From Mesocentrotus franciscanus (Eukaryota; Echinodermata; Echinoidea; Camarodonta; Strongylocentrotidae), in contig CP137671.1 in NCBI GenBank assembly GCA_037976565.1, forward strand, positions 11,341,669-11,405,668: a DNA stretch of 64,000 bases, read 5' to 3'. This document shows, piece by piece, positions 31,811-42,699 of this stretch; positions within the stretch are counted from its first letter, which is position 1, and each line of letters begins with the position of its first letter. The position numbers and the translations under genes were made by a program. The notes beneath the pieces are model-generated. The model did no database searches and was not told where the DNA came from. It saw only the letters and a list, made by a program, of their open reading frames with translations.

Positions 31811-33690
31811 TAAAGTTTATACTTTTGAATCATAGTTGCATATTGAAGTGTAATAATTGACAGTGAAGTTAAGGTTTATTATTGAAGGCAATAAAACATA
31901 GTTGTATATTCAGCAATAAAAATACGTTAAAGTTTAGGCTTATTTATTTATTAGTGTAACAGGTGTTGACAAAACATAGTCGTATATGAAATGGTAAATT
32001 GACGGTAACGTTTAGACTCATTAGTGAATGTATTTCTGAAAGAAATATTGCATATTTTAACATCAAAATTATGTAGACCTTTCTAAACCTTCGTCCAGAT
32101 ATGAGGTGGTAATTTTTGTAGGGCCTATATAATTACAAAGTAGGGGCCTAAGTGTAATACGCTTAATCGCATTTATGTATAATTATAAAATGGGTTCAAG
32201 AATGTAGCCAATGAGAAGCGTCAAAATGGATCACGTGACCGTGCATTATTTTTCACAATATGCACGCACGGGGAGTGCATTTTGGTGATAACAGCCGTGC
32301 AAAAAGGTGCAACAAAAAGGCATAATGCACGCTCCGTGTACTTCAATGCATGTATACGAGAAGTCGCACCATATGCACTGCACAGTCTGTTTACGAGGCC
32401 ACTGCTGCCGCGATCGTCTGTGTGCACTAATGAAGGTTAAAATTGTAGATTTACAGTGTTATCGCCTTGCTATAGATTGTCGACCCATTTTATAAAACAA
32501 TTATACACAGGTTTTCGTCCGTGACGTTATGGCGACGCAGCTCTATTCGGGTATTCACAATGGCACAATTAAAATACACTCGGCTACGCCTCGTGAATTT
32601 TATTGCACCGTACAGTGAATACCAATACCCTCATGCGCTGAATCGACCATAACGCACTCACACCTGTGTATTATTTGTATAATAACACAGAGCTCAATAC
32701 GCGTATAGGAATTTTGTTGCGCGCAGTTGATATTCATTTAGACGTTAAATAGAACAAAACAAATAAACAAGCATGACGCCGCGGTTTACCGCTTCATTTC
32801 TAAACGAGCCTTAAGCTCACGCTACACGATCGTCCTGCGATCTGACTTTCGAAGAAATGGCAGTTAAATCAGATATGCACTCTAAACAAACATCATCTTA
32901 CTGATTTAGCTTCTACATAATGATAGTAATACCAACAACCAAAATTTTGGGTGAATTGATCTCTTCTAGTCAGAATAAAGAGCAGAATCGGCCTCAAATC
33001 GTAGACAATCGCACCATTGGTCCGGCGTCATTATGCCTGCCTCATATATCCAACGGTCTCCGGCCGAATGTGTGAATCGCTAGAAAGTCGCCGGATTTCA
33101 AACCCGCCAGGGAGTCAAGTATTTTTCGCTTGAACTCTACCCTGTCACATAGGCTATTGGACGGGGCTCGGGAGTAAAAGTGATCAGAAATCACCCGGTG
33201 CCCGTCAGTGAACAAGTGGGAGTCGGACGAAGCCCGCTCGACGTAAGGGCGGGCGCCGTCCGAGTTTCGGTCGATGATCAATAGGTATGTCGGTGCCCGC
33301 CCGACATCCGGTCGACGCCAGGGCGGGCTCCGCCCGACGTCCTGCCTGGCGTCCTACGACGCGTCCGCACCTCGAATATTTATAGGACATATTACAAGGT
33401 TGTACATGTTAGATACCTAAATCCTCATTTTGGCGACATTTCGTCCAAATTCCCGAGTTGACAGGAGGAGCCTGGCCTGGGCCCGTAGAAGCTGCCCGGC
33501 GGCGGGCCGACACCAGCACCGAGTGCGCTCGAAGCACGCCCGACTTTGTACAAGTCAGGCGGGATATGGGAGGGGGTCGTCAGTCGAGTATCGTAGGTGG
33601 CCCGTGCGGCGGTCGGGCAGCTCTGCCGACCTCCGTCCGAGTTTTTATGTCCAAAATGGTCTAAAATCGTCGGGTTGCATCGGTGCAAGA
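31811..33690. other. Intergenic, GC-rich patch at 33040-33380
   Basis: No gene recognised. The patch at 33040-33380 has GC-rich, partly inverted blocks (GGGCGGGCGCCGTCC, GCCCGCCCGACATCCGG, GGGCGGGCTCCGCCC) and another GC-rich stretch runs at 33470-33620, unlike the AT-rich surroundings. They look like repeat-derived DNA. Confidence 0.5.
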
Positions 33691-34240
33691 ATTGGGGAGA
33701 GGAAATGAAACATGAACACCACCGATGGCCATTCTGCCTTTGGTTGCACGTCTCTGAGACTCTGGTTCTGCAGTGTTGCATTATTAGACGAATGAATGAC
33801 GATTCTGGAATCGGCAAGTAAACTCCACATCTGATCCTGGTCACTATCATGGGATAACGAAGTGCTTGGTGATCAGCAGGTACATGTTGAAATTGATGGC
33901 GAACAGTGCTATATAGCATTAAAAAACCCATATCGACACAATGTAAACCCAAAGGAAACAACATACTTATGATGGTGTAAGTTTGTTCGTTTTTGAACGA
34001 GAACCAAATCGTATTTTAACTGCTCCAACCGATGCCAAAGATCAGGTCAGATGTTGCCAAGATCTGGTAGAGAACTCGCATGTTATCGTGGAGCTCTCTC
34101 TGATGGCGGAGTACGAACAATACAAGTCTATTGGAAATGACCGAAAGAACAATAGTTAACATGTAAAAGATGGCACTTTCGGGGTGAAGGGTTTCCGTTA
34201 CCGTTTCATTTACTGAATTCCCCGAGGCCATCTTGCTTAA
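33690..34240 (-). pseudogene. GPCR pseudogene 1
   Basis: The minus strand starts MASGNSVNETVTETLHPESA (from about 34228), then TM1 and TM2 (VLYQILATSDLIFGIGWSS, then stop). It resumes in another frame as FAINFNMYLLIT (about 33890), shifts to LRYPMIVTRIR and runs into YLPIPESSFIRLIMQHC (about 33810). These match the intact receptor at 35355-36413 in order. The parts from late TM2 to mid TM3 and all of TM4 are missing, and no TM5-7 was seen. It is a clear broken paralogue. Confidence 0.8.
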
Positions 34241-34259
34241 TGAGATCCGATATGACAAA

Positions 34260-35350
34260 AAGACAAATGTACAGAAGATATTGATCTGCTATTCGTGGGT
34301 GTTTCTACTGACTCTCTTTAACGAGGGGTCATAGCTAGGCCTTTTGAATTCTAGATGGTGAATATGTGCACAACTATATGCGTCATATATTATTATATAG
34401 TAGAACAGAGAACACGGCGCTAGATATTAGGGGAATCATTTGTGAGATAAGATAGATAAAATAGGACGCAATAAAAGGCTGATGAATTCAAATTCGAATC
34501 ATCCATCAACTATTGTTTGATAGGACATCAGATCGAAAGAAGGTAATAAATGTGCAATTAAGTGGAATTATAAGTCGATCATTAATTGAATATTGACTTA
34601 ACTATAAAAGAGCTATCACGATAAGAGTACTTTTAGGTTGCCTAATGAAAATACGTCATACTTACGATATTAAAATCCTCATATTAATCTTAGAAAGAGT
34701 TAAAACTTCCAAAATACGGAAAAATTGACTTGCACTATAGCTTTATTACACATTCTATATCAGGATTTGATTATTCAAGCACAATATAAACCTATATATT
34801 TAAAACGTTTCTTATTAGAAACAATTACTAATTTTAACTTATGACTTAAGGAAGTATGCTGAGTGTGTCTATCTTCTGTCTATTCTTCTCTTTTCTTATC
34901 TTCTCTCTATTATAGCGCATAGGGACACATTTGTGATATGCGCTCTATAGGTATATTATTATTAGTAGTAGTAGTATTATTATCATTATTATCGTTATCA
35001 TTACTACTGCAAGCATATTTAACAATGAAATCTATAGGGTGTCGTGCGTCGAAAATTTCTTTTGTAAAAATGATATTGAGCTTGTGAATTTAATCTGGTT
35101 TAAAGATTCATGAACATATGGTGCCCATCTGGACCAGATTCACAATACCTATAACTTGCACGATCATTTAAAAAGGAAAATTACAGTGAGTCCTTTAATC
35201 CACTATCAAATCATTATGAGCCACATCAATTATACAGAAATGCATTCGTAACAAAAGAGTTTTATTTTGTTTCCTCGTTTAAGATTTTCAGCCATGCACC
35301 AAATTGTTCATTCAACGATCACAACGCTTTCAAACACTTCGAAATTGTAT
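34260..35350. other. Intergenic between GPCR copies
   Basis: AT-rich DNA with no exon recognised. At 34910-34965 ATTATAGCGCATAGGGACAC, then GATATGCGCTCTATAGG, is the tail-type sequence of the SINEs, followed by ATT/AGT triplet repeats to about 35010. Confidence 0.6.
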
Positions 35351-35354
35351 TACT

Positions 35355-36413
35355 TCAGTTGAATGGCTCATTAGCTCGGCAACACCTTACAAACTGCAAA
35401 AATAGCATCCTTGCTTCAGAATTCGTCAACAAGTACACGATGGGCTGTATCCAGGTGTAACTCAATGGGACAACATTAAAAATAGTCAACAATGTGATAT
35501 TCGTGTTGAGGCTACTGAAAAGGAAAGGTGTCCATGTGATACATAAAGAACACGTTAAAAGGAGAATCGTAACCAATCCTTTGAATCGTCTCCTCTGTCG
35601 ACGTACCGCGTTGCAACCAATGTTCAGGTTGGCTCGATTCTGCGGCTGAGCAAGTTTTTGGTTCATCCCCACATTTTCGGCGACGTTATCGCGGGGTCCT
35701 TGTACGTTCTCAACCTCGTTTGCTTTTTGCCATGCAATGAACAGTAACTTGACATAAATGACGGTTGTAAAAGACATCGTTGCGCATACAGGGAAAACTT
35801 CATAGGCATAGGTGATCCGGCTCGCCACCGAATTTTGTAGTATTAGCTGACTTTGACATTGCTTTGTTAGGAGGATAATTAAGGGTGATTCTGGGACCGG
35901 AAACGCGATTCCACAAGCCAACACTATCACCAAGTAAGTGCCTGCAAGTATACAGAAGAATCTTTTTCTGGTTACGATTGTGTGGTAGCGGAGAGGCCTT
36001 GTGACTAGTAGATAGAGGTTGAAGCTGATACCGCAAAGGCATGCCATGACGGACCAGAGTGCAACATAAGTCAGGAATGGGAAAACCACACTGGCGACCG
36101 AGCATGTCTTGCGGTCACTGAACGATAGCCAGAGCATGCTCCAAATACTCCAGGTTATTCCTAAGATCAAATCAGATGCTGTCAAAATCTGATAGAGAAC
36201 TCGCATGTAATCTTGGAGAGTTTGCTGATGATAGATGACAATCATTACAGCTCCATTCAAAAGAGAGGAGAGAACAATAGATAATATTAAGAAGGACACT
36301 ATTTTTGGATCTAGGTGTTCAGTTTCCCTTGCCGTTTCATTCATAAGTGATTCCAAATCTGCCATTTTCTGAGAGTGTATCGCTGTGTATTGTCTATTCC
36401 CACAATGTCCCAA
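35355..36413 (-). CDS. Rhodopsin-like GPCR, intronless, 352 residues
   Basis: A seven-helix membrane receptor of the rhodopsin class; ligand unknown. Landmarks: N-glycosylation site NET (25-27); TM1 with conserved Asn (about N53); TM2 LTASDLILG with D81; C104 and C186 for the extracellular disulphide; TM3 end NLYLLVTRPLRY (132-143); TM5 about 203-226; long basic third loop (RRQRRRFKG); TM6 CITWTPF with W294 and P296; TM7 WIQPIVY (322-327) in place of NPxxY; C-terminal CC (344-345), a possible palmitoylation site. The DRY motif reads NLY, so the usual TM3 Arg is absent. Met17 is a good alternative start, since the first 16 residues look unlike a signal or TM. Broken relatives flank it (33690, 38196, 41905, 42300), so it belongs to a local tandem family, probably of chemosensory type by inference. 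Confidence 0.9.
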   Translation of the reverse strand: MGHCGNRQYTAIHSQKMADLESLMNETARETEHLDPKIVSFLILSIVLSSLLNGAVMIVIYHQQTLQDYMRVLYQILTASDLILGITWSIWSMLWLSFSDRKTCSVASVVFPFLTYVALWSVMACLCGISFNLYLLVTRPLRYHTIVTRKRFFCILAGTYLVIVLACGIAFPVPESPLIILLTKQCQSQLILQNSVASRITYAYEVFPVCATMSFTTVIYVKLLFIAWQKANEVENVQGPRDNVAENVGMNQKLAQPQNRANLNIGCNAVRRQRRRFKGLVTILLLTCSLCITWTPFLFSSLNTNITLLTIFNVVPLSYTWIQPIVYLLTNSEARMLFLQFVRCCRANEPFN

Positions 36414-36419
36414 ATTACT

Positions 36420-37630
36420 GTAATCAGTCAGTCAATCACCTATGATTCCGAGCATTATATTGATGAATACCAGAAATTATTCCACATTGAGAGAGATGCA
36501 CCGTTTCGTTTTATTTGAGTATACAGACCAATTGTCGGCACTAGTGTCTGTGGAAAGGCATACATCTACGTTGGACACTCTCCATCCATGTGTTGAATAG
36601 GTGCCAGTTGCGAGAAATTCCTTGAACTCTGTGGTAGCCTAGTGAGAGCCCGGGTAATATTGGGGCGCCTTGAGCACCTTACGTTGTGGGTATGAGTGCT
36701 CTTAAAGTATCCAATAACAAAAACATCATCCTCTCCTGAAGTCTCTGATTAGTGTTGTCAATCTGCATTTATGATCACCAATTACGCGAAATATTCTCAA
36801 ATGATGGTTTATGTATTATGATAGAAAATCCTGATCAAACTAGAATAAGACTGCGCATGGCAAAAATACATACAGCAATGGTTGACAATGATCACAGGAT
36901 GTCAGAGGCTTAGCTAAGGAGGGCGGGGGCATGTGCCCTCAATCTAATAACGAAGAGAGAGGGAAAAGGAAAGAGAGAGAGAGAGAGAGAGACAAGGGAG
37001 TGACAGGAAAGGAAACGTGAAAATAAGACGTTAATTATGGCCATATCCCACATCCTGCCCCCAATAAATGGCTTAATTTGTCAATTCACATTTCATCCAT
37101 CGAATCAGACCAGTTCCCCCCACACACACACACCTCCATGATGCTGGTGCTCCATCAGTGTCTTAACCCATGCTACGTCACTGCAGAATGAAGAATTAGT
37201 ATGGAAGTGTCAATAGGAAAAATTCTGATCCAAGTAATTACCTTTCAGAAACCGGCACGTTCCTGATAACATATAAGCGAACGGATAAATCTCCAATTAA
37301 GTTCTTTACGAAGAGCCAATCAACTATTTGACATGAATATATACGTTCAGGTTATAGTTGTAAGACGGTGCCGTCATAAACATCCGAAAATGAGTGATTT
37401 ATTACACTTTTCTGTGACAAGACGTAGGGTCGGCATTATACATGCAAATAATGGAGTAGGAGAGATGATCATACATTCATACTGAATCGAGTCAACGCGA
37501 TGATATTGAGTAATTACTTCTACTGAAAGATAAAAGCTCCTGTCATAAGCACCCACCAGTGGATTTCCCAGCATAGGATAAAGATCCACGGAAAACAAAA
37601 ACGAGGCTGAACCGAAAAGTTGATCAATGA
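36420..37630. other. Intergenic, GA repeat at 36957-36992
   Basis: No gene recognised. It contains a GAGA microsatellite (about 36957-36992) and a possible SINE-like segment near 36560-36720 (CACTCTCCATCC, GGGTAATATTGGGGCGCC). Confidence 0.5.
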
Positions 37631-37639
37631 TAATTTTGT

Positions 37640-38090
37640 GCCGTATTCTTTAAATCCATGTTGATGATGGTAAAAAAACATTATTTGATTCTAAAAACTG
37701 TATTAATCGGCCATTCGTTATTTCAAAGACTTTAGCTAACACTGGCATAACCGAAATCAGTCGCTCGGTAATTTCCTTGTTTTGGTTCCTTTTTGTGAAT
37801 AGTTGTATCTTTCGCTATTTGCATCTTATCTGGCACCCTTCAACGTTCTAAAAATAAAGTAAATAAATATACCGCGGGACCTGATATGTAAACAGCACCA
37901 TCCTTTAACAATCGTACATGTATATTGTCATGACCACAGGCCCTCTTCATATCTAGACTTAAAGGATGGTTCAAAACCTCAGCTTCACTTACGGGCTTCC
38001 AAAATACAAAGTTATCCGTTTGTTCCCCCAAGTACTTCATTTGACATTGTATCTGCTCATTTAGGACCAATTTTTACGACACAAAAATTA
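37640..38090 (-). pseudogene. LINE reverse-transcriptase fragment
   Basis: Minus-strand translation gives KRACGHDNIHVRLLKDGAVY (about 37900-37960), like the K-x-GxDxIxxxxLK block at the start of LINE RT. After a frame change, VPDKMQIAKDTTIHKKEPKQ and GNYRATDF follow (about 37750-37840), like PxxWKxAxVxPIHKKG...NYRPIS. Several stops are present. It sits between two GPCR copies. Confidence 0.8.
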
Positions 38091-38195
38091 TTTAATTCAT
38101 TAACGTTCATTGACGTTTTTTATAAGCCTGTCCACTTCAGAAATTTATGACATTAAAAATAATTTAAAAATTATTGCAAATAAACCCCCCTTCGT

Positions 38196-39160
38196 ATAAA
38201 ATGGATACAAGTCTCTTTTGCCTCCTTGTTAGTCATAAGGCATACTAATGGTTGGACCCAGCAAACTGACGACGCCAGCGTGTCCATGATGCTCAGCCAT
38301 TGCCCTGAAGAAGCGCCCGGAATCAAGTAGTACACACATACGGGTGCCCATACTGCGATAAAGGAACCTGTGAGAAGAGGTACGGTGACAGCTCCTTTGA
38401 ATCGTCCAGGTGATCCAGGAGTTTTCTTCTGCTGGCCATGCATATCAGAACGATCGGACTTTTTTCCCGGAAGTACCATCATGACCATGCATTCTTTAGT
38501 CGTTAACCCTTTGCAGTTGTGTTCTGGCAATTCTCAGAAGACTGATGTTGATCGCTGCCGAGAAGACAAACGTGATATTGATAGGCGGGAGAAGACTAAC
38601 GGAGTCCGGAACTTGTGCTGTATTTTGTTCCAGAATCATCGTTGTCATTACACATCGTTCGATTTCATATTGGATTATGGGAGAACGTTTTATCGGTAAG
38701 CTGCACCCGCTGATCAGAAAAAAACAATAATGAGAGTAATAAACAAAGTGACTTTTACCCGTTTGGGGGTAACAATCATGTGATGGCGCATCGGGCGGCT
38801 GATCAGGAGGTACTTGTTGATGTTGATGCCACAGAGACACGCCATTAGCGTAACTGTTGTAAAACGAAAAGGAAACACAAATATGAGAGTGATGAGATAA
38901 CATGAATGTCGATCTTTGAGGGCAAACCAAAGAATAGACCAGACGTTCCAGGAGATACCTTTGGTGAGACTTGTAAATTGTAATTGCTAGAATCCGATGC
39001 AACAACCGCGTTACGTCCTGAATCTCTCTCTGACGATGGATGACAATCAGCAATATAATATTTAATGAAACAAAAAGAACTAAGTTGACAACGTGCACGA
39101 TGGTTTCAGGTTTGACGTCCAAGGGAACTACACTGGTATCGTTTTTCAGTTCTTCCATTG
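38196..39160 (-). pseudogene. GPCR pseudogene 2 (near full length, frameshifted)
   Basis: The minus strand starts MEELKNDTSVVPLDVKPETI (about 39158) and gives TM1 (LVLFVSLNIILLIVIHRQRE), then changes frame for TKGISWNVWSILWFALKDRH, TM3 (LMACLCGININKYLLISRPM) and MIVTPKR. It changes back for CSLPIKRSPI and TM5 (NITFVFSAAINISLLRIA). The last part is GRFKGAVTVPLLTGSFIAVW, APVCVYYLI and TM7 WVQPLVCLMTNKEAKE. At least three frame changes are needed, so it is a pseudogene unless the sequence has errors. The TM3 end is NKY, not DRY. Confidence 0.85.
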
Positions 39161-39399
39161 TGGATAAATCCTGTATGTTATTGTGTTCTCTCAAACCAAA
39201 ACCATGACATGATTACACTATAATTTCCGGTAATGTATTTCCTTAATAATTCACATTCTAAGAAACGCGGAATGTGTGTCCAGGTGCAGAACAGTGTGTA
39301 TATGTGATGTACAACAAAACATCACATCAATTACTTGCTACCAAACACAACATCTGGTCGGCAAGAATGTTTGATTGTAAAGCTATTAGAAGTGACCCT

Positions 39400-39795
39400 A
39401 TACGGACTGCGTGCCACTAATTGACACGTATTGGCACGCCATAGAGCGTAATTGCAGTGCGGGACCAAAAGGCGGGCAAGTGTCAACGAGGCATTAACTC
39501 TCTAGATGCGAAGTTGGAGGGTTCGAATTTCGTCACCGTACTTTATATCTTTAAGATACTCAATCTCTATTGTTTCTCTCCACCCAGGTGTACCCGATAG
39601 GATGCAAAATTAATTGCGATTTGTTCAGCACTGTGAGTGTCTGTACAATTAAGCACGTCTAGCTAGAATGCTCCCCAGTGAGTGGAGAAGGTGTACACAT
39701 TGCGTGCGGTATGGCCAGAATCTGAAGACAGTGGAATATTTCTCTAAAAAAGCGCTCAGAGATATGGTAGATGTGCGTTCATGTATTATGCGCTA
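39400..39795 (+). repeat. tRNA-headed SINE
   Basis: GTCAACGAGGCATTAACTCT, then CTAGATGCGAAGTTGGAGGG and TTCGAATTTC, form a tRNA-like head with a good B box (GGGTTCGAAT). The body includes CCAGTGAGTGGAGAAGGTGT, and the tail AAAGCGCTCAGAGATATG...ATGCGCTATAT recurs at 45450 and 56300. Confidence 0.7.
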
Positions 39796-40484
39796 TATTA
39801 AAATGTATATTTTGGCGGGATCTCCTACGGCCGTCTGCAGTTGATGCGAAGTGTAAACTGAAGTATGGCAGATCACATCAGGTAATATACTTGAATCTCT
39901 CGCTAATATACTTGAATCAATGTGAAAGTATTCCTTTCCACACAATTACTGATATCACTTAATGAATTCAGTAATTGATACGTATTGATTAGACATCACT
40001 TAATAATTGATACCATTTCAGGGAATGAGTAAACAATCTTTCCCCGAGTTCGGAAAAAAATGATGACAAATTTAAGATGTTTAATCCATTTTCTTTTAAT
40101 ATGATTTTTTTTAGAAAGCTAGATCTATGAGCGTGTTCAGCAATAATATTAATAGCTTACCACGTGCAGGAGGGACTCGAAGAGGGGCCAGAACAAATAA
40201 AAATAATCTTTAGAGATTAACACGAAGAAGAAGCGTAAAAAATCAATGTGGACTGTCAGTTTAAGATGAGATGATTTGATCGTACATGATATTTGATCGA
40301 AAGTGGTGAGAGTAAAATCGATTTTGGCATATTTTCAAGATTGCTGACGCCATGCAGGTTATCATTTTTTTCTAATCTAATTGTAACATTAAAAGACTCT
40401 TCAATACTTAGAAAGGACAAGTTTTGTATCATCGATTAATGATATTAATTGTATAGGTTTGTTGTCTCCAATTAATTGGTAGTT

Positions 40485-41650
40485 TTCAGGGGCGGCGATA
40501 CCGGGGGGACGGGGGGACACGTCCCCCTCAATTTTTTTAGGGGGGATCGTCCCCCTGAAAATTCGAAAAAGTGCACACAAAAAAGTATAGCAAATAATGA
40601 CTAAAGACTGCAAGCCACTTTTAGGCTCTGGAGGGCCCAAGAGTGCAGCGTTTAGACAAATTAAAATGCAAAATCTTCTCGCTCGGGAGCTACGCTCCCT
40701 CGCATAATATTCTTCAAAATGTACAAGTAAATATTGTAGAAAAGTGAAGTGTGAAAAAAGTACTGTGCTTGTGTTTTATATTATAGTTTTGCTAAGGAAT
40801 GTAATGTTTTGATATAATAAAACTTCAAAAACCTGTGAGGGGGTAGTCACTTTTGTCACCTTCACCCCTCTCGTTCACTATGCTCCTCGCACTGGCGTAC
40901 TGATGGGGGGCTTGGGGCGTGGTTTATTTCTAATTGGATACCAGGGATTCACAGATGTTGCTGAAATGGCATGATTTTCCCTGAGCTTCCGAGGCTCTGC
41001 CCCTGGACCCCACCAAGGGCCCTAAGGCGGGCCCCTGGTTGCTCATCTGATTGTTGCTAAATGCCTAAAACCCCTGAGCTTCCGGGGCTCCGCCCCCTGG
41101 ACCCCACAAGGGCCCTAAAGCAGGCCCCTGGATGCGATCATCTGACCATTATTAAAAGCCTAAAACCCCTGAGGTTCCGGGGGCTTTGTCCCCTGGACCC
41201 CACCAAGGGCCCTAAGGCGGCCCCTGGATGCTCATCTGATCGTAATTTAATGCCTAAAACCCCTGAGCTTCTGGGGACCCCAATCCGATTAGTGACCTGC
41301 ATGCCAGTGTCACAAATACGGTATCAAAATATGCTCATCTGACCGTAGTTAAATGCCTAAAACCCCGTGAGCTTCCGGGGGCTCCGCTCCTTGACCCCCG
41401 CAGGGGCTTTGCCTCTGGACCCCACGCCAATTTACGATCCACTTGCCTCGCTCACTTTGCTCTACTTGATCGTAAATACTTTAGCCCCCTCCCACTTTGA
41501 AAAAACGTTCCGCGGGGCCTGCATGTAACATATATTAACAGTGGTGGTGATGCGGATTTTTTTCTCCCCCCAAAAACGTTTTTGCTCATTACGCCACTGC
41601 TCCCTCGTCCCTCGCATTTCGTCCCCCCTGGTCATGAAAAGAAATCGCCG
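40485..41650. repeat. GC-rich tandem repeat cluster
   Basis: From 40970 to about 41420 units of roughly 95 bp repeat five times: CCTGAGCTTCCGGGGCTC, CGCCCCCTGGACCCCACAAG, GGCCCTAAGGCGGGCCCCTG, GCTCATCTGATCG, TAAATGCCTAAAACCCC. Flanks contain GGGGGGACACGTCCCCCT and GCTCGGGAGCTACGCTCCCTCGC palindromes. The preceding block (40893-40975) recurs at 44670-44870. Confidence 0.85.
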
Positions 41651-41904
41651 CCCCTGGTTTTTTTAATATTTACAGGGAAGCATTGTTAGTTACAAAACTG
41701 TTTTCTACATTGGCCCTGTCGGCCTAGACAAAAATACGATTGAAGATTTGAAATTATAGACAAATGCATTAATTGCTAAGTTCTACATACATGTACCAAA
41801 TAATGTTTTAAGGCAAACTAAGAATATTCGAACGTAAACTATGTTCCATCCATTGGTTAAATTTTCAGAATCAGCATTCTTGTTCTTTCATGTAGCTTGT
41901 TTTT

Positions 41905-42135
41905 ATGTTCCCTTCTCGCTTTACGGTGGTGATGATTATGGCGTGTCATTGTAGCACCAACCTACCTGTATGTATTTCTTACGCGATCCCTGAGTCCTCA
42001 TCAAAACCCTGGATAAACATTCATGACAATTTGGCCGCAATAAGCTCCTTGGTACAAGCGACTGTGTACCTGATGACTAACGAGGAACTCAAACAAATCA
42101 TTCTCGGCTTTAAACGACATTGCCCGCGTCTATGA
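41905..42135 (+). pseudogene. GPCR pseudogene 3 (TM6-TM7 fragment)
   Basis: The plus-strand frame reads TVVMIMACHCSTNLPVCISY, AIPESSSKPWINIHDNLAAI, SSLVQATVYLMTNEELKQII and LGFKRHCP. This corresponds to TM6, loop and TM7 (VQATVYLMTNEE) of the neighbouring receptors, on the opposite strand. No TM1-5 precedes it. Confidence 0.8.
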
Positions 42136-42299
42136 TTAAAAAAAAAAATGTGAACAGACATGAATGCAAACGTTTTACCTGATACAGACAGAACAGCGTG
42201 ATTGTAATCCAGTGGACCACTTTTAATAAATGCATAACAAACAAGTGTACGGTTATAATGCTTATGTTTTTTAATCAAGTGCTTGTCCAATGTAAACAA

Positions 42300-42690
42300 T
42301 ACACATCGTACATGACACTCTTTGAACGTCCTGTTAATTCTTTGGTTTGCTCTCGTCGATCGGTATATGTGTTCTATTATTACATACGCGTTTATTATAC
42401 ATAATATAACAACTCGAATTTAAGTTATCATTGGCGTCGAGATATTGTATGCAGTAACGACCATCACCTACAACTCTTTATCACTTGGAAGTGCAACCAC
42501 CAATCGCTATCTACATCCTCTGTGAACGAAAAACAAAATCATTAACATTCTTGTACTGGATGATCTCTCCTACGCTATTTGTTACTCACGCCCTCAGCAC
42601 ACCAACAATACCATTTTCATGTACAACATGATAGCCGCTGTTTTTCCCCCATCTTCTATCGTGTTGTCGAATCTTACTCTCATTATTTAA
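42300..42690 (+). pseudogene. GPCR pseudogene 4 (TM2-TM4 fragment)
   Basis: LLILWFALVDRYMCSIITYA (about 42319-42385) matches the TM2-loop-TM3 segment WSILWFALKDRHSC of the neighbours. It is followed in another frame by AVTTITYNSLSLGSATTNRY (about 42450-42510), a TM3-like stretch ending NRY. A stop and frame changes follow. It lies downstream of the TM6-7 fragment, so the two come from different copies or from a rearranged one. Confidence 0.6.
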
Positions 42691-42699
42691 AAAAAAATG

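Noticed and set aside
32221..32495. Overlapping small ORFs on both strands at 32.2-32.5 kb
   Set aside because: No similarity or splice structure; expected by chance in this composition.
33425..33964. 179-residue minus-strand ORF
   Set aside because: It joins a GPCR remnant to GC-rich repeat DNA by chance; only the LRYPMIVTR...PIPESS part is meaningful.
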